Below are positions 20,243-50,337 of a stretch of DNA of 64,000 bases, in pieces. Source of the DNA: Symsagittifera roscoffensis. Taxonomy: Eukaryota; Xenacoelomorpha; Acoela; Convolutidae. Positions within the stretch are counted from its first letter, which is position 1. Every line of letters starts with the position of its first letter. Below the pieces are notes generated by a model, which did not search any database, was not told the origin of the DNA, and saw only the letters and a program-made list of their open reading frames with translations. The position numbers were made by a program, and so were the translations under genes. The stretch is from contig NC_087062.1 in assembly GCF_963678635.1 (NCBI RefSeq), forward strand, positions 92,913,845 through 92,977,844, read 5' to 3'.

Positions 20243-23200
20243 TAAGTCAGCGTTTAATTCTCAAAATTTGATTTGCTCAACAGTCTAGTTGGGTCCTTTC
20301 AGGTTACTCTCAGGGGTTGCGAATCTTGCCTCCAAATCTGTCTTCTCAAATCCTGTAGTTTTTGAGATTTAACGTTTTTTTTTTTGATTTTTTCAAAAAT
20401 TTTCAGAATATAAATATAAGAAAAGAACGTTTGAATTTGAATTTGACATATCTGTACTGAAGTGCTTCCAGGCTACTCTCAGGCTTTACAAGTTTTGCCA
20501 CCAAATATGATTGCTCAAAAGCGTTTAGTTTCCGATATATGGCGTTTTTTCAGAAAAATTAGATTTACAAAATTTCACAGAAGTTGAAACTCCCAGCCCC
20601 AAAGTTGTCCCAATTTCTCAAAGTTCTCGGGTGGCTCTCAAAAGTTGCAATTCTTGACTCCAAAATTGGCTGCTCAGATGTGTTCAGTTTCCGAGATTTT
20701 AAATTTTTCAATATTTTTGTTTAACAATTTTGAAAACTTATTCTAAAATTTAACAAAGTTTGAATTTCTCAACCTTGTGGTGGGGTGCTGTCTAAGTTTT
20801 TCTAGAAAATTTATATATATACTCAAGATATGAATGCTCAACTTATTTTGCTCTCCTAGATATGACGTTGTTATCGTTTTTCAAAAGTGTTGGATTTCAT
20901 AAAAATTATTTTTCAAAACTTGAATCGTCGATGCATTGACTGGGTGAAATCAATTTACTACCAGCAGTTGTAGATGTGGTCTCTATCCTAAAATATTGCT
21001 CAAATTGTATAAGTTTTCGAAATTGTAGTTTTTTCTGATATTCCAAAAGTTTCCATTCAACTAAGAAAAAGTGTTGATGGCATCAAATGATATACGTACC
21101 GACTAATGAAAAGAAAGAACTAAGTTAAAAAAGAGTCTCATTTATAAATTCAGTGATTTTTTAATGAAATTTTTGAATATAGAAACCCAGTTGCATCATA
21201 ACGGCCATTTTTGGGTTTCATTTCTGAGTTGAAAGTGCGAAGATCTGAACAGTAGTTGTGGAGATTTGGCTTTTTTAATGTTTAAAGAACCTTAGTTGTA
21301 ACTTTTTTATCGTTTGTTTTTTTTTGAAAAAGGGACGTTAGATGCCTCCGTCTATTGTTACAGTTACATTCTTTTCGTTTTTTTTTTGATAAATAGCAGT
21401 TTTCCTATTAATTTTTCTGTTGGAAGCACCGGAGGTGCGTTACACAGTTTCTTTTAATTTTCTCGAAATTTTATCTCCCAAATCTGAGCTTGTGTGTTCA
21501 GTTTAGATAGCAAGCAGCAGGAAATTCCCCTGCCTTAGCGGCTCTTCACATTTTTTTGCAGAAAAAGTTGTGGCCTTCGGAAAAGTCAATTGATTGACAT
21601 TTTGACCGTGTTCTTTAAAATTGACAGTTTTTTTGACAAAAAGTTCTGGCCCTCGGAGAAGTCCAATTTTCGGTTTTTGACCATTGTTCTGAAACTTCTT
21701 GACTTTTCTCGAGAACTGCGCTCCCAAATCAGAGTTTTTGGTTTTAATTGAAAATGCAGGTGAATCTTTACTAAATAAGCGGCTACGCCCATAATTTGTT
21801 CACAAAAAGCTATAATGTTTGGAAATGTAAATTTTTCATTTTTTTTTGTAGGTTTTTTCTGATAACTATCCTGCCAAACCCAATGTCATAGCCTTGATCG
21901 AAAAATCAGTTTGCTTAAAGCATCATGGTTTATTATTGGCTACGCCCAATTTTTTTGGAAGAAAGTTATGGCCTTCAAACAAGTCCAAATTGAAATGTTG
22001 ACCGTTTTTTTTGGAAACTTTTTGACTTTACTCGAAAACTACAGTGCCAATTCTCAGGTTAAGCGTTCAATCAAGACGATCGGTTTTGGGAATATTCTCG
22101 GCTTTATCGGCCTCGACCTGGAAGAAAGTTATGGCCTTCAAACAAGTCCAAATTGAAATGTTGACCGTTTTTTTGGAAACTTTTTGATTTTACTCGAAAA
22201 CTACCGTGCCAATTCTCAGGTTAAGCGTTCAATCAAGACGATCGGTTTTGGGAATATTCTCGGCTCTATCGGCCTCGACCTGCTTTTTGCTGAAATAAGA
22301 TATAGATTTTCAGAATATAGATATAAGAAAAACTTCACAAAATTTGAATTTGCCATATCTGTACTGAGGCGCAGATACTGTACTGTACTGGTGCCATATC
22401 TGTACTTGTTTCTGTTTTTTAATTTACTGTGGTTATTTAAAACTTGTGGTGGGGTGCTGTCTAAGTTTTTCTAGAAAATTTATATATAGACTCAAGATAT
22501 GAATGCTCAACTTATTTTGCTCTCCTAGATATGACGTTGTTATCGTTTTTCAAAAGTGTTGGATTTCATAAAAATTATTTTTCAAAACTTGAATTGTCGA
22601 TGCATTGACTGGGTGAAGTCAATTTACTACCAGCAGTTGTAGATGTGGTCTCCATCCTAAAATATTGCTCAAATTAAATAAGTTTTTGAAATTGTAGTTT
22701 TTTCTGATATTCCAAAAGTTTCCATTCAACAAAGAAAAAGTGTTGATGCCATCAAATGATATACGTACCGACTAATGAAAAGAAAGAACTAAGTTAAAAA
22801 AGAGTCTCATTTATAAATTCAGTGATTTTTTGATGAAATTTTTGAATATAGAAAGTCCAGTTGCATCATAACGGCCATTTTTGGGTTTCATTTCTGAGTT
22901 GAAAGTACGAAGATCTGAAACAGTAGTTGTGGAGATTTGGCTTTTTTAATGTTTAAAGAACCTTAGTTGTAACTTTTTTATCGTTTGTTTTTTTTTTGAA
23001 AAAGGGACGTTAGATGCCTCCGTCTATTGTTACAGTTACATTCTTTTCGTTTTTTTGATAAATAGCAGTTTTCCTGTTAATTTTTCTGTTGGAAGCACCG
23101 GAGGTGCGTTACAGTTTCTTTTAATTTTCTCGAAATTTAATCTCCCAAATCTGAGCTTGTGCGTTCAGTTTAGATAGCAAGCAGCAGGAAGTTCCCCTGC

Positions 23201-24116
23201 CTTAGCGGCTTTTCACATTTTTTCACAGAAAAAGTTGTCGCCCTCGGAAAAGTCAATTGATTGACATTTTGACCGTGTTCTTAAAAATTGACAGTTTTTT
23301 TGACAAAAAGTTCTGGCCCTCGGAGAAGTCCAATTTTCGGTTTTTGACCATTGTTCTGAAACTTCTTGACTTTTCTCGAGAACTGCGCTCCCAAATCAGA
23401 GTTTTTGGTTTTAATCAAAAATGCATGTGAATCTTTACTAAATAAGCGGCTACGCCCATAATTTGTTCACAAAAAGCTATGATGTTTGGAAATGTAAATT
23501 TTTTTATTTTTTTTTGTAGTTTTTTTCTGATAACTATCCTGCCAAACCCAATGTCATAGCCTTGATCGAAAAATCAGTTTGCTTAAAGCATCACAATTTA
23601 TTATTGGCTACGCCCAATTTTTTTTGGAAGAAAGTTATGGCCTTCAAACAAGTCCAAATTGAAATGTTGACCGTTTTTTTTGGAAACTTTTTGATTTTAC
23701 TCGAAAACTACCGTGCCAATTCTCAGGTTAGGCGTTCAATCAAGACGATCGGTTTTGGGAATATTCTCGGCTTTATCGGCCTCGACCTGGAAGAAAGTTT
23801 GGCCTTCAAACAAGTCCAAATTGAAATGTTGACCGTTTTTTCTTGGAAACTTTTTGACTTCACTCGAAAACTACCGTGCCAATTCTCAGGTTAAGCGTTC
23901 AATCAAGACGATCGGTTTTGGGAATATTCTCGGCTTTATCGGCCTCGACCTGCTTTTTGCTGAAATAAGTTATAGATTTTCAGAATATAGATATAAGAAA
24001 AAATTCACAAAATTTGAATTTGCCATATCTGTACTGAGGCGCAGATACTGTACTGTACTGGTGCCATATCTGTACTTGTTTCTGTTTTTTAATTTACTGT
24101 GGTTATTTAAAACTTA

Positions 24117-24607
24117 TTTCACTTGCGAGAGCCAGTTATTGTAATCGGGAACTAGACTTTCTCGTAAACAACGTTTCTTAAACTTTCTGTCGACTGACTT
24201 AAAGGTTGACGTGCTCAACTTCATCATCATTCAAAAACAAATTTATTTAAGTTCATATGGTGTAGCAAATAGTTTTTCAAATATAATATTCAATATCTTG
24301 TAATGCAATGTTTTGATTGTATTTATGCTGTATTATGTTTTGATTGTATTATGTCTACAGTTTCGTTATCAGCTTAAAGAGGGTCGACACAAGTTTTTCC
24401 GCCATAGTTGTCGCTCGATCATCGAATCTCAATCTTTGTTAAGGCTGTTTACGAACATCGTCGGAGACATAGATATGTAATTTTTGCAGATGGAGTTATC
24501 TGGACTTTTTTTATTCAGCTTAGTTTTTGTGAAAAAAAAACTTCATTTTTTAAAAACATTTTGTAATTGTATCGCAAGTGTAGCGAAGCTCCGCTTCGAC
24601 TCTGTGT
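24117..24607 (+). mobile_element. Helentron-like nonautonomous element
   Basis: The 5' end TTTCACTTGCGAGAGCCAG is followed by TTGTAATCGGGAACTAGACT, and the 3' end is TCGCAAGTG then hairpin GCGAAGCTCCGCTTCG then ACTCTGTGT. CACTTGCGA and TCGCAAGTG are reverse complements, that is, subterminal inverted repeats. No coding capacity. An identical copy lies in the second half of the duplication at 27495-27984. Confidence 0.6.
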
Positions 24608-25202
24608 AAAAAACTTCTAACCGTAATTTCACTTAATACATCAACCTAAAACCACTTGACCACTCAGATAATTGAGTGTTTGGTAAGTTTTGAAGAGCGA
24701 TTTTTTTGGTTTTCACTCTGGAGCAATTCTTTTCCTGGCATCTAAAATGCAATCAAATGCGTTCTAAGACTCATCGGGCGGGTGGAAAAGGAGAAATTTG
24801 CCGAATTGTGAGGCCTTTCTTTTCGAAAACGTTTTCCCGAGGAAAGCAAACTGTGTAGCTGGGTTGCTGATTGATGGAAAAACGGCGGTGGATGTCTTTT
24901 TCATTTATTCTTTATTGTTCTGGCCTCAATTTTGCCTGCTGAAATTTCGTGGTCATGGTCGCAATTGTTTCAATCAATGTCGTGAGTTAAATTGAAGGAC
25001 AGCCCAAAAAAATGGATGCTTAAATTTAGCGAATTGAGGAGAAATTTTGTCCCGAGGAAGGGAGCTCGTCCCGCATCTCCCTTGAACCCGCCCAGGTGGA
25101 ATACATACTAGCCATTTGGTTTTGAGATGGCGTCTTTCAATCAGAATTATGGTTTTTTTTGGTTGTAGACAGTGCTCATCAAAGAGGCACTTTTCAGTAT
25201 GA

Positions 25203-25290
25203 ATGGTGCTTTCTGATTCTGAAATTACATATCTCTTGCAGCAGAGTTTCGGATTCGACGATTTCAGAAATGACCTGCAACGCAACTGTG
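25203..25290 (+). pseudogene. Truncated duplicate of RECQL5 exon 1
   Basis: It carries the same ATG and first 29 codons as the real exon at 28581, through DDFRNDLQRNC. It is then cut at the duplication junction after ACTGTG, and the frame runs on into repeat sequence to a TAG about 18 codons later. The Walker A region is absent, so no helicase can be made from it. Confidence 0.85.
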
Positions 25291-27494
25291 TTAAGTCAGC
25301 GTTTAATTCTCAAAATTTGATTTGCTCAACAGTCTAGTTGGGTCCTTTCAGGTTACTCTCAGGGGTTGCGAATCTTGCCTCCAAATCTGTCTTCTCAAAT
25401 CCTGTAGTTTTTGAGATTTAACGTTTTTTTTTTTGATTTTTTCAAAAATTTTCAGAATATAAATATAAGAAAAGAACGTTTGAATTTGAATTTGACATAT
25501 CTGTACTGAGGTGCTTCCAGGCTACTCTCAGGCTTTACAAGTTTTGCCACCAAATATGATTGCTCAAAAGCGTTTAGTTTCCGATATATGGCATTTTTTC
25601 AGAAAAATTAGATTTACAAAATTTCACAGAAGTTGAAACTCCCAGCCCCAAAGTTGTCCCAATTTCTCAAAGTTCTCGGGTGGCTCTCAAAAGTTGCAAT
25701 TCTTGGCTCCAAAATTGGCTGCTCAGATGTGTTCAGTTTCCGAGATTTTAAATTTTTCAATATTTTTGTTTAACAATTTTGAAAACTTATTCTAAAATTT
25801 AACAAAGTTTGAATTTCTCAACCTTGTGGTGGGGTGCTGTCTAAGTTTTTCTAGAAAATTTATATATATACTCAAGATATGAATGCTCAACTTATTTTGC
25901 TCTCCTAGATATGACGTTGTTATCGTTTTTCAAAAGTGTTGGATTTCATAAAAATTATTTTTCAAAACTTGAATCGTCGATGCATTGACTGGGTGAAATC
26001 AATTTACTACCAGCAGTTGTAGATGTGGTCTCTATCCTAAAATATTGCTCAAATTGTATAAGTTTTCGAAATTGTAGTTTTTTCTGATATTCCAAAAGTT
26101 TCCATTCAACTAAGAAAAAGTGTTGATGGCATCAAATGATATACGTACCGACTAATGAAAAGAAAGAACTAAGTTAAAAAAGAGTCTCATTTATAAATTC
26201 AGTGATTTTTTGATGAAATTTTTGAATATAGAAAGTCCAGTTGCATCATAACGGCCATTTTTGGGTTTCATTTCTGAGTTGAAAGTACGAAGATCTGAAA
26301 CAGTAGTTGTGGAGATTTGGCTTTTTTAATGTTTAAAGAACCTTAGTTGTAACTTTTTTATCGTTTGTTTTTTTTTTGAAAAAGGGACGTTAGATGCCTC
26401 CGTCTATTGTTACAGTTACATTCTTTTCGTTTTTTTGATAAATAGCAGTTTTCCTGTTAATTTTTCTGTTGGAAGCACCGGAGGTGCGTTACAGTTTCTT
26501 TTAATTTTCTCGAAATTTAATCTCCCAAATCTGAGCTTGTGCGTTCAGTTTAGATAGCAAGCAGCAGGAAGTTCCCCTGCCTTAGCGGCTTTTCACATTT
26601 TTTCACAGAAAAAGTTGTCGCCCTCGGAAAAGTCAATTGATTGACATTTTGACCGTGTTCTTAAAAATTGACAGTTTTTTTGACAAAAAGTTCTGGCCCT
26701 CGGAGAAGTCCAATTTTCGGTTTTTGACCATTGTTCTGAAACTTCTTGACTTTTCTCGAGAACTGCGCTCCCAAATCAGAGTTTTTGGTTTTAATCAAAA
26801 ATGCATGTGAATCTTTACTAAATAAGCGGCTACGCCCATAATTTGTTCACAAAAAGCTATGATGTTTGGAAATGTAAATTTTTTATTTTTTTTGTAGTTT
26901 TTTTCTGATAACTATCCTGCCAAACCCAATGTCATAGCCTTGATCGAAAAATCAGTTTGCTTAAAGCATCATGGTTTATTATTGGCTACGCCCAATTTTT
27001 TTTGGAAGAAAGTTATGGCCTTCAAACAAGTCCAAATTGAAATGTTGACCGTTTTTTTTGGAAACTTTTTGATTTTACTCGAAAACTACCGTGCCAATTC
27101 TCAGGTTAGGCGTTCAATCAAGACGATCGGTTTTGGGAATATTCTCGGCTTTATCGGCCTCGACCTGGAAGAAAGTTTGGCCTTCAAACAAGTCCAAATT
27201 GAAATGTTGACCGTTTTTTCTTGGAAACTTTTTGACTTCACTCGAAAACTACCGTGCCAATTCTCAGGTTAAGCGTTCAATCAAGACGATCGGTTTTGGG
27301 AATATTCTCGGCTTTATCGGCCTCGACCTGCTTTTTGCTGAAATAAGTTATAGATTTTCAGAATATAGATATAAGAAAAAATTCACAAAATTTGAATTTG
27401 CCATATCTGTACTGAGGCGCAGATACTGTACTGTACTGGTGCCATATCTGTACTTGTTTCTGTTTTTTAATTTACTGTGGTTATTTAAAACTTA

Positions 27495-27984
27495 TTTCAC
27501 TTGCGAGAGCCAGTTATTGTAATCGGGAACTAGACTTTCTCGTAAACAACGTTTCTTAAACTTTCTGTCGACTGACTTAAAGGTTGACGTGCTCAACTTC
27601 ATCATCATTCAAAAACAAATTTATTTAAGTTCATATGGTGTAGCAAATAGTTTTTTCAAATATAATATTCAATATCTTGTAATGCAATGTTTTGATTGTA
27701 TTTATGCTGTATTATGTTTTGATTGTATTATGTCTACAGTTTCGTTATCAGCTTAAAGAGGGTCGACACAAGTTTTTCCGCCATAGTTGTCGCTCGATCA
27801 TTGAATCTCAATCTTTGTTAAGGTTGTTTACGAACATCGTCGGAGACATAGATATGTAATTTTTGCAGATGGAGTTATCTGGACTTTTTTTATTCAGCTT
27901 AGTTTTTGTGAAAAAAACTTCATTTTTTAAAAACATTTTGTAATTGTATCGCAAGTGTAGCGAAGCTCCGCTTCGACTCTGTGT
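27495..27984 (+). mobile_element. Helentron-like element (duplicate of 24117-24607)
   Basis: Same ends as 24117-24607, with only a few base and homopolymer-length differences. It is copied as part of the segmental duplication rather than inserted separately. Confidence 0.6.
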
Positions 27985-28580
27985 AAAAAACTTCTAACCG
28001 TAATTTCACTTAATACATCAACCTAAAACCACTTGACCACTCAGATAATTGAGTGTTTGGTAAGTTTTGAAGAGCGATTTTTTTGGTTTTCACTCTGGAG
28101 CAATTCTTTTCCTGGCATCTAAAATGCAATCAAATGCGTTCTAAGACTCATCGGGCGGGTGGAAAAGGAGAAATTTGCCGAATTGTGAGGCCTTTCTTTT
28201 CGAAAACGTTTTCCCGAGGAAAGCAAACTGTGTAGCTGGGTTGCTGATTGATGGAAAAACGGCGGTGGATGTCTTTTTCATTTATTCTTTATTGTTCTGG
28301 CCTCAATTTTGCCTGCTGAAATTTCGTGGTCATGGTCGCAATTGTTTCAATCAATGTCGTGAGTTAAATTGAAGGACAGCCCAAAAAAATGGATGCTTAA
28401 ATTTAGCGAATTGAGGAGAAATTTTGTCCCGAGGAAGGGAGCTCGTCCCGCATCTCCCTTGAACCCGCCCAGGTGGAATACATACTAGCCATTTGGTTTT
28501 GAGATGGCGTCTTTCAATCAGAATTATGGTTTTTTTTTGGTTGTAGACAGTGCTCATCAAAGAGGCACTTTTCAGTATGA

Positions 28581-46061
<17,481 letters not shown>

Positions 46062-46330
46062 TTTCTACAGCAGCCAAAATACTACTACTGACTAAATTGT
46101 GATTTGGCTGTAAAGTTTATTTTTGATAAATAATTTAATTTGAGCATCTTGAGTGTTTTAATGGTAGTGAGTGATGCTCGAGGTTTTGCGTAAAATGTTG
46201 CTCACATGTGTTAATAGAAAAATTATTCGTTACGAGGCCAAACTGTGCACTGGATAGGCGCACAATTTATGCGTAGGGCGCACAATTGTTTGTAGGTTTC
46301 TGGAATCCAGAGACAAGTCTTTGAACATGT

Positions 46331-47023
46331 TTACACTTGCGAACCTTAGTGTTATAGTTTTAACTTTCTTTTTTTTTCAACGCAAGTCGCAAATATTGTT
46401 TCGACTTTTGTTGTGACTAAGTAGCAAATATTGTTGCGACTTAAAGCAATAATATTTGCTGCTTCGAGTTTGCTGCATCGAATTGGCAATAAGATTTTCT
46501 GATATTTGGTTGCACCTTTGATATTTTGTTGCACCTTTACAGCTTATTGATAACATGTGCTTTGACATTCGAACAGTTATAAGTTTACACAGTTGATGCA
46601 TTTTTAATTCATCGAGCGAACCGAAGAAAGCTATTTGTTTTAAACATCATAACAATAATAAAATCTCGGTTTCAGAAATTTTTTTATTCAATATATCTCG
46701 CTATTTTTTGAAATGCATAATTTATACATAATGTGGCCTTATGATTTGCGATTTATAACATGCAAATTTGTATCATTTTGTATTTGACGCTACTTTTGCT
46801 GCATTGAACTGGCAATTTATTGGCATATGTAGCTGCGTTATTGGTGGCTAGTTCTTGGGGGTTTTAAGCATCCGTGGCTGAATGTTATGTGCGTGAGGCT
46901 CAAATTTGCTAGGTCGCAGATTTTTGCTAATTCGAGTTTCTGCTGAACCTTTTTGCACTTGACAGAGTTGCTTTTTGGTCGTGTTCTCGCAATTATTTGC
47001 GAAGCGCAGCTTCGCCTGTGTGT
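46331..47023 (+). mobile_element. Helentron-like element with tRNA-like segment
   Basis: It starts TTACACTTGCGAACC, parallels 8705-9099 through the TTTTTAATTCATC..ATAATTTATACATAATG block, and ends TTGCGAAGCGCAGCTTCGCC then TGTGTGT. A tRNA-like AGCATCCGTGGCTGAATG segment lies about 155 bases before the end. Confidence 0.55.
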
Positions 47024-48154
47024 AAAATTTTGTTGGAATGATCAAAGAAAACGAAAGAACAAAAGAAGAACAAAGAGAGCGTCCTTGTTGCGGAATCCGA
47101 TTAAAATTCACATAATACACAGTTTTCCTCGTAATGTTTAAGGGATTTCATTAAGTTCAGTTTGCCTTTTGTTGAAAGAAAGGCGAACTCCACTATCGAA
47201 CAGCGAAAGTGTAAAGGTCTCGAAAATCGTGATCGACTTCTAATTAATTGGAATTAAATAATCAGATATCCCAGCGAAATGAAAATTTTACCATTTGATC
47301 TAGTTTTCTCAAATTGAGTTAATTTCCGCAAAAAAGAGCCAATCATAAACAGTTTTTGAATTTCAGACAGCTTTAAGGCCATATTTTTTTACTTAAAATT
47401 TTGAAGGTTTTGAAAAACAATTTCTTTCACGTGTTTCTTTCTGTTCATTGACTCTTTTTAAGAGTCGATGATCGTAGTTTAGACTCTTATATAGGTCGCA
47501 CTGTTTTTTTTCAGCAAAAATCTTAAAATTTTTCAGGCTCAAATACACTTTTTCGCGGTTTGACGTTTGATTTCTTTTCAGTTTCAGTTCATTTTTTTGT
47601 AAAAGGGGAAGGCAGACTCCACTCACGAACAGCAAAAGTGTTAAGATCACGGAAAACGTGATCGACTCCTGATTTCGCAAGTGGAATTTAATTTTCCCAG
47701 CGAAATATAAAAATTTAGCTATTGATCCAGTTTTCTAACATTGGGTTGATTCTATCAAAAATTTGCTTGTCATATATTTTCCTAGAGTTTCAAAGACTTT
47801 TAAGGGCATCGTTTCTTTTTTCAAAATTGGAACGTTGAGTATTTAAAAAAAACAATCAGCATTTTTTCTGTTCAATTGAGTGCATTGACTCTTTTTCAAC
47901 TGTTTGTTGGCTATATTGGCTTTGTTTAAGAATCATGATTAAAGCACTGGAGACTCTTTGATAGGTCTTGATGATTTTTTGTATGTTTTTTTTTTCATGA
48001 AAGTCTTGAATTTTTCTCATGCTCAAATTTGATTTTTCGTGGTTTGATTTTGGTTCTTTAATTTCATTTCAGTTCTTTGTTACAAAGAAGGCAACATTTT
48101 TTTTCATCGAACAATAAAAGTGTAAAGGTCACGAAAAACATGGTCGAATTTTTA

Positions 48155-48512
48155 TTTTTACACTTACGAGCGTATTATTACGAACCTTCGTTTTTAAAGC
48201 TAACTCGCAAATATAAGTTTTCCTTAAAAGTAAAAAGTATTCCTTTATTTTGGTGGCATTTAGCTATAAACTCGAGCTGTAGCTTGAGAATTTTTTCTCT
48301 GCTCCATTTGTGGCTAGTGTTGGTGATGTTTTAAGCGTCCGTGGCTGAGTGGATAGTGTGTGACACTCTTAATCTCCACCTCGCAGATCGAACCGGAGAC
48401 ATAGCCGAATGCTTACTGATTCGAGACTTATTTTTTTTCTTATCGATTTTATAGAGCTGCTTTTTTTTGTGCTTCCGGTAGAGTTTGCACAGCACAGCTT
48501 TGCCTCTGTGTT
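48155..48512 (+). mobile_element. Helentron-like element with tRNA-like segment
   Basis: It starts near TTACACTTACGAG. It has a tRNA-like stretch at 48329-48403 (TCCGTGGCTGAGTGGATAG and CAGATCGAACC) and ends TTGCACAGCACAGCTTTGCC then TCTGTGT. Same order as the copy at 46331-47023. Confidence 0.5.
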
Positions 48513-48972
48513 CTTATTTGTATCAGAATAAAAACTTTTCCTATTGATCTAGTTTTCTAAAATGTAGTTAATTTCATCAAAAAAGTGTATATCTTTAATT
48601 GTTCGAGAAATTCAAATGGCTTTAAGTGTATCTAGTTTTTCTTTGAAAAGTTTGAAGGTTGAGACTTTTTAAGCAACAAGCCACTCTTAGTTTGTTTCAT
48701 TAACTTTATTTGGCTATTTCTTAAGCCTGTAAAAGGATCTTTCATGATTTCAAATCGGAACAGAAGATAGGTTGATTGTATGTAGTCTCAAAAAACGTTT
48801 TGAAAAATTTTCTATATCATGCGGTTTTTCAAGTGATCACTTTAACATTTTTTGTTTTTTATTTTGCATTGTATATATTTTTTTATCGCAAGTGCTGCGA
48901 AGCTCCGCTTTTCTGTGTCAAAATTTGACGATCGTCAAAAATTCTTGAAATTCATATAGATTTAATCTCATA

Positions 48973-49172
48973 NNNNNNNNNNNNNNNNNNNNNNNNNNNN
49001 NNNNNNNNNNNNNNNNNNNNNNNNNNNNNNNNNNNNNNNNNNNNNNNNNNNNNNNNNNNNNNNNNNNNNNNNNNNNNNNNNNNNNNNNNNNNNNNNNNNN
49101 NNNNNNNNNNNNNNNNNNNNNNNNNNNNNNNNNNNNNNNNNNNNNNNNNNNNNNNNNNNNNNNNNNNNNNNN
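48973..49172. other. Assembly gap (200 N) flanked by identical sequence
   Basis: Exactly 200 N. The 86 bases before it (48887-48972) and the 86 bases after it (49173-49258) are identical by eye, so the two contig ends overlap and the gap is probably not real. Confidence 0.95.
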
Positions 49173-49258
49173 CGCAAGTGCTGCGAAGCTCCGCTTTTCT
49201 GTGTCAAAATTTGACGATCGTCAAAAATTCTTGAAATTCATATAGATTTAATCTCATA

Positions 49259-49655
49259 TTCTTTTTCTGTGGGTAAATTATACTTATTTTAGTGGTAAAT
49301 TGTCTTCATAATAATTATAAGATCGTTATGTGCAAATGTTTTTTTTTCAATTTTTGGCCTTTTAAGGATATTTTTCCATGCTCGTTTAACTAGAGTTTGA
49401 GCCTTAAGTTTTCATCACAAACAACTTGGTCACCAGAAACGAAAAAAAATTGTGTATTTTTCAAAATTCCTCCGAAACCCGCGTTAACTCTCAAGCTGAA
49501 GAAACATAAATCAAAAACTCCGTCCATGAGTTAAGCTGGAAAACATTGAAATCATAAGAAAAAAATATGACCTTAAGTATACACATTTTTTTGCTGACTG
49601 GAAGTGCCGAACGCCGCTTATATTAATAACCACGTCGTCTGTTTGTTCGGCCACC
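49259..49655. other. Intergenic, no gene seen
   Basis: AT-rich sequence after the gap, without a recognisable gene or repeat. Confidence 0.4.
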
Positions 49656-50064
49656 CAGACGGGCGGATCTAGGATTTTCTCGAAGGAGGGCGGGTTTTCA
49701 AAAAATTTTCGAAAGTTTCGTCGACCTCTATTTTTTTTAGGTCGACTAAATTGTTTTCCGAGCGCTCCCAGATCATTTTGAAAAGCCTGTATCGACAAAA
49801 ATTTTTGCGCCGCAGGTAATTTTTTTGAAAAAACGGGTCAAAATAACCGTTTTTGGGGAAATTTTGACCAAAAAGTTGCGTTTTTTGGCGCGCGCTCCCC
49901 TTCAAAATTTCGTCGACCTCTATTTATATTAGTTTATATGGGTGCCAAAGGCGACTTTAGAAATTTTTAGGGTTGGTCAGCCTAAAATGGATATCATAAA
50001 TTAACACCAAAGGGGGACCCTTGTTGAGGGGGCGTTCACCTCCAACACCCTAAATCCGCCCCTG
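49656..50064. mobile_element. MITE family A copy
   Basis: The left end CAGACGGGCGGATCTAGG pairs with the right end CCCTAAATCCGCCCCTG. The interior shares the GTCGACCTCTAT and GGCGCGCGCTCCCC blocks with the other copies. Flanks CGGCCACC and CACGCAAG do not match, so no target duplication is visible. Confidence 0.65.
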
Positions 50065-50255
50065 CACGCAAGACTATATTGCTGTATAATTTATCTAGCA
50101 ACTCTAGTATCTGCAATGTGTCTACCAGCTAGTGAAAACCATCATTTTTTCTCGACAAGAAACAGACAAGTTTTACAGCAAGGGTAGAACTGCTGTGTAA
50201 AAAAAAACAAAGAATGTTGCAATCACAGTTTTCAAAGCAAAAAATGTTTAGCAAG

Positions 50256-50258
<3 letters not shown>

Positions 50259-50335
<77 letters not shown>
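50259..50335. repeat. (TA)n microsatellite
   Basis: About 77 bases of uninterrupted TA dinucleotide. Confidence 0.95.

Positions 50336-50337
<2 letters not shown>

Larger units (their letters stand above)
20243..25290. repeat. Segmental tandem duplication, first copy (5' of RECQL5)
   Basis: This block recurs at 25291-28672 at about 99% identity by eye. Its internal order is a leader (20243-20780), unit U1 (20781-22449), unit U2 (22450-24112, offset 1669 from U1) and a tail (24113-25290) ending in a truncated copy of RECQL5 exon 1. The leader and units are built of degenerate ~150-180-bp monomers. The U1/U2 pair is itself a tandem duplication. No intact gene lies in it. Confidence 0.9.
46062..48972. 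other. Intergenic with Helentron-like copies
   Basis: No gene seen downstream of RECQL5, and no canonical AATAAA in the first 150 bases. Elements at 46331-47023 and about 48155-48512 carry tRNA-like stretches and 3' hairpins. A bare 3' end lies at 48887-48920. The rest is T-rich. Confidence 0.45.

Noticed and set aside
24798-28372. Duplicated 65- and 110-codon plus-strand frames
   Set aside because: They recur only because the segment is duplicated; sequence is monomer-derived or featureless.
50259-50335. Replication origin or promoter in the (TA)n tract
   Set aside because: A simple microsatellite explains it.
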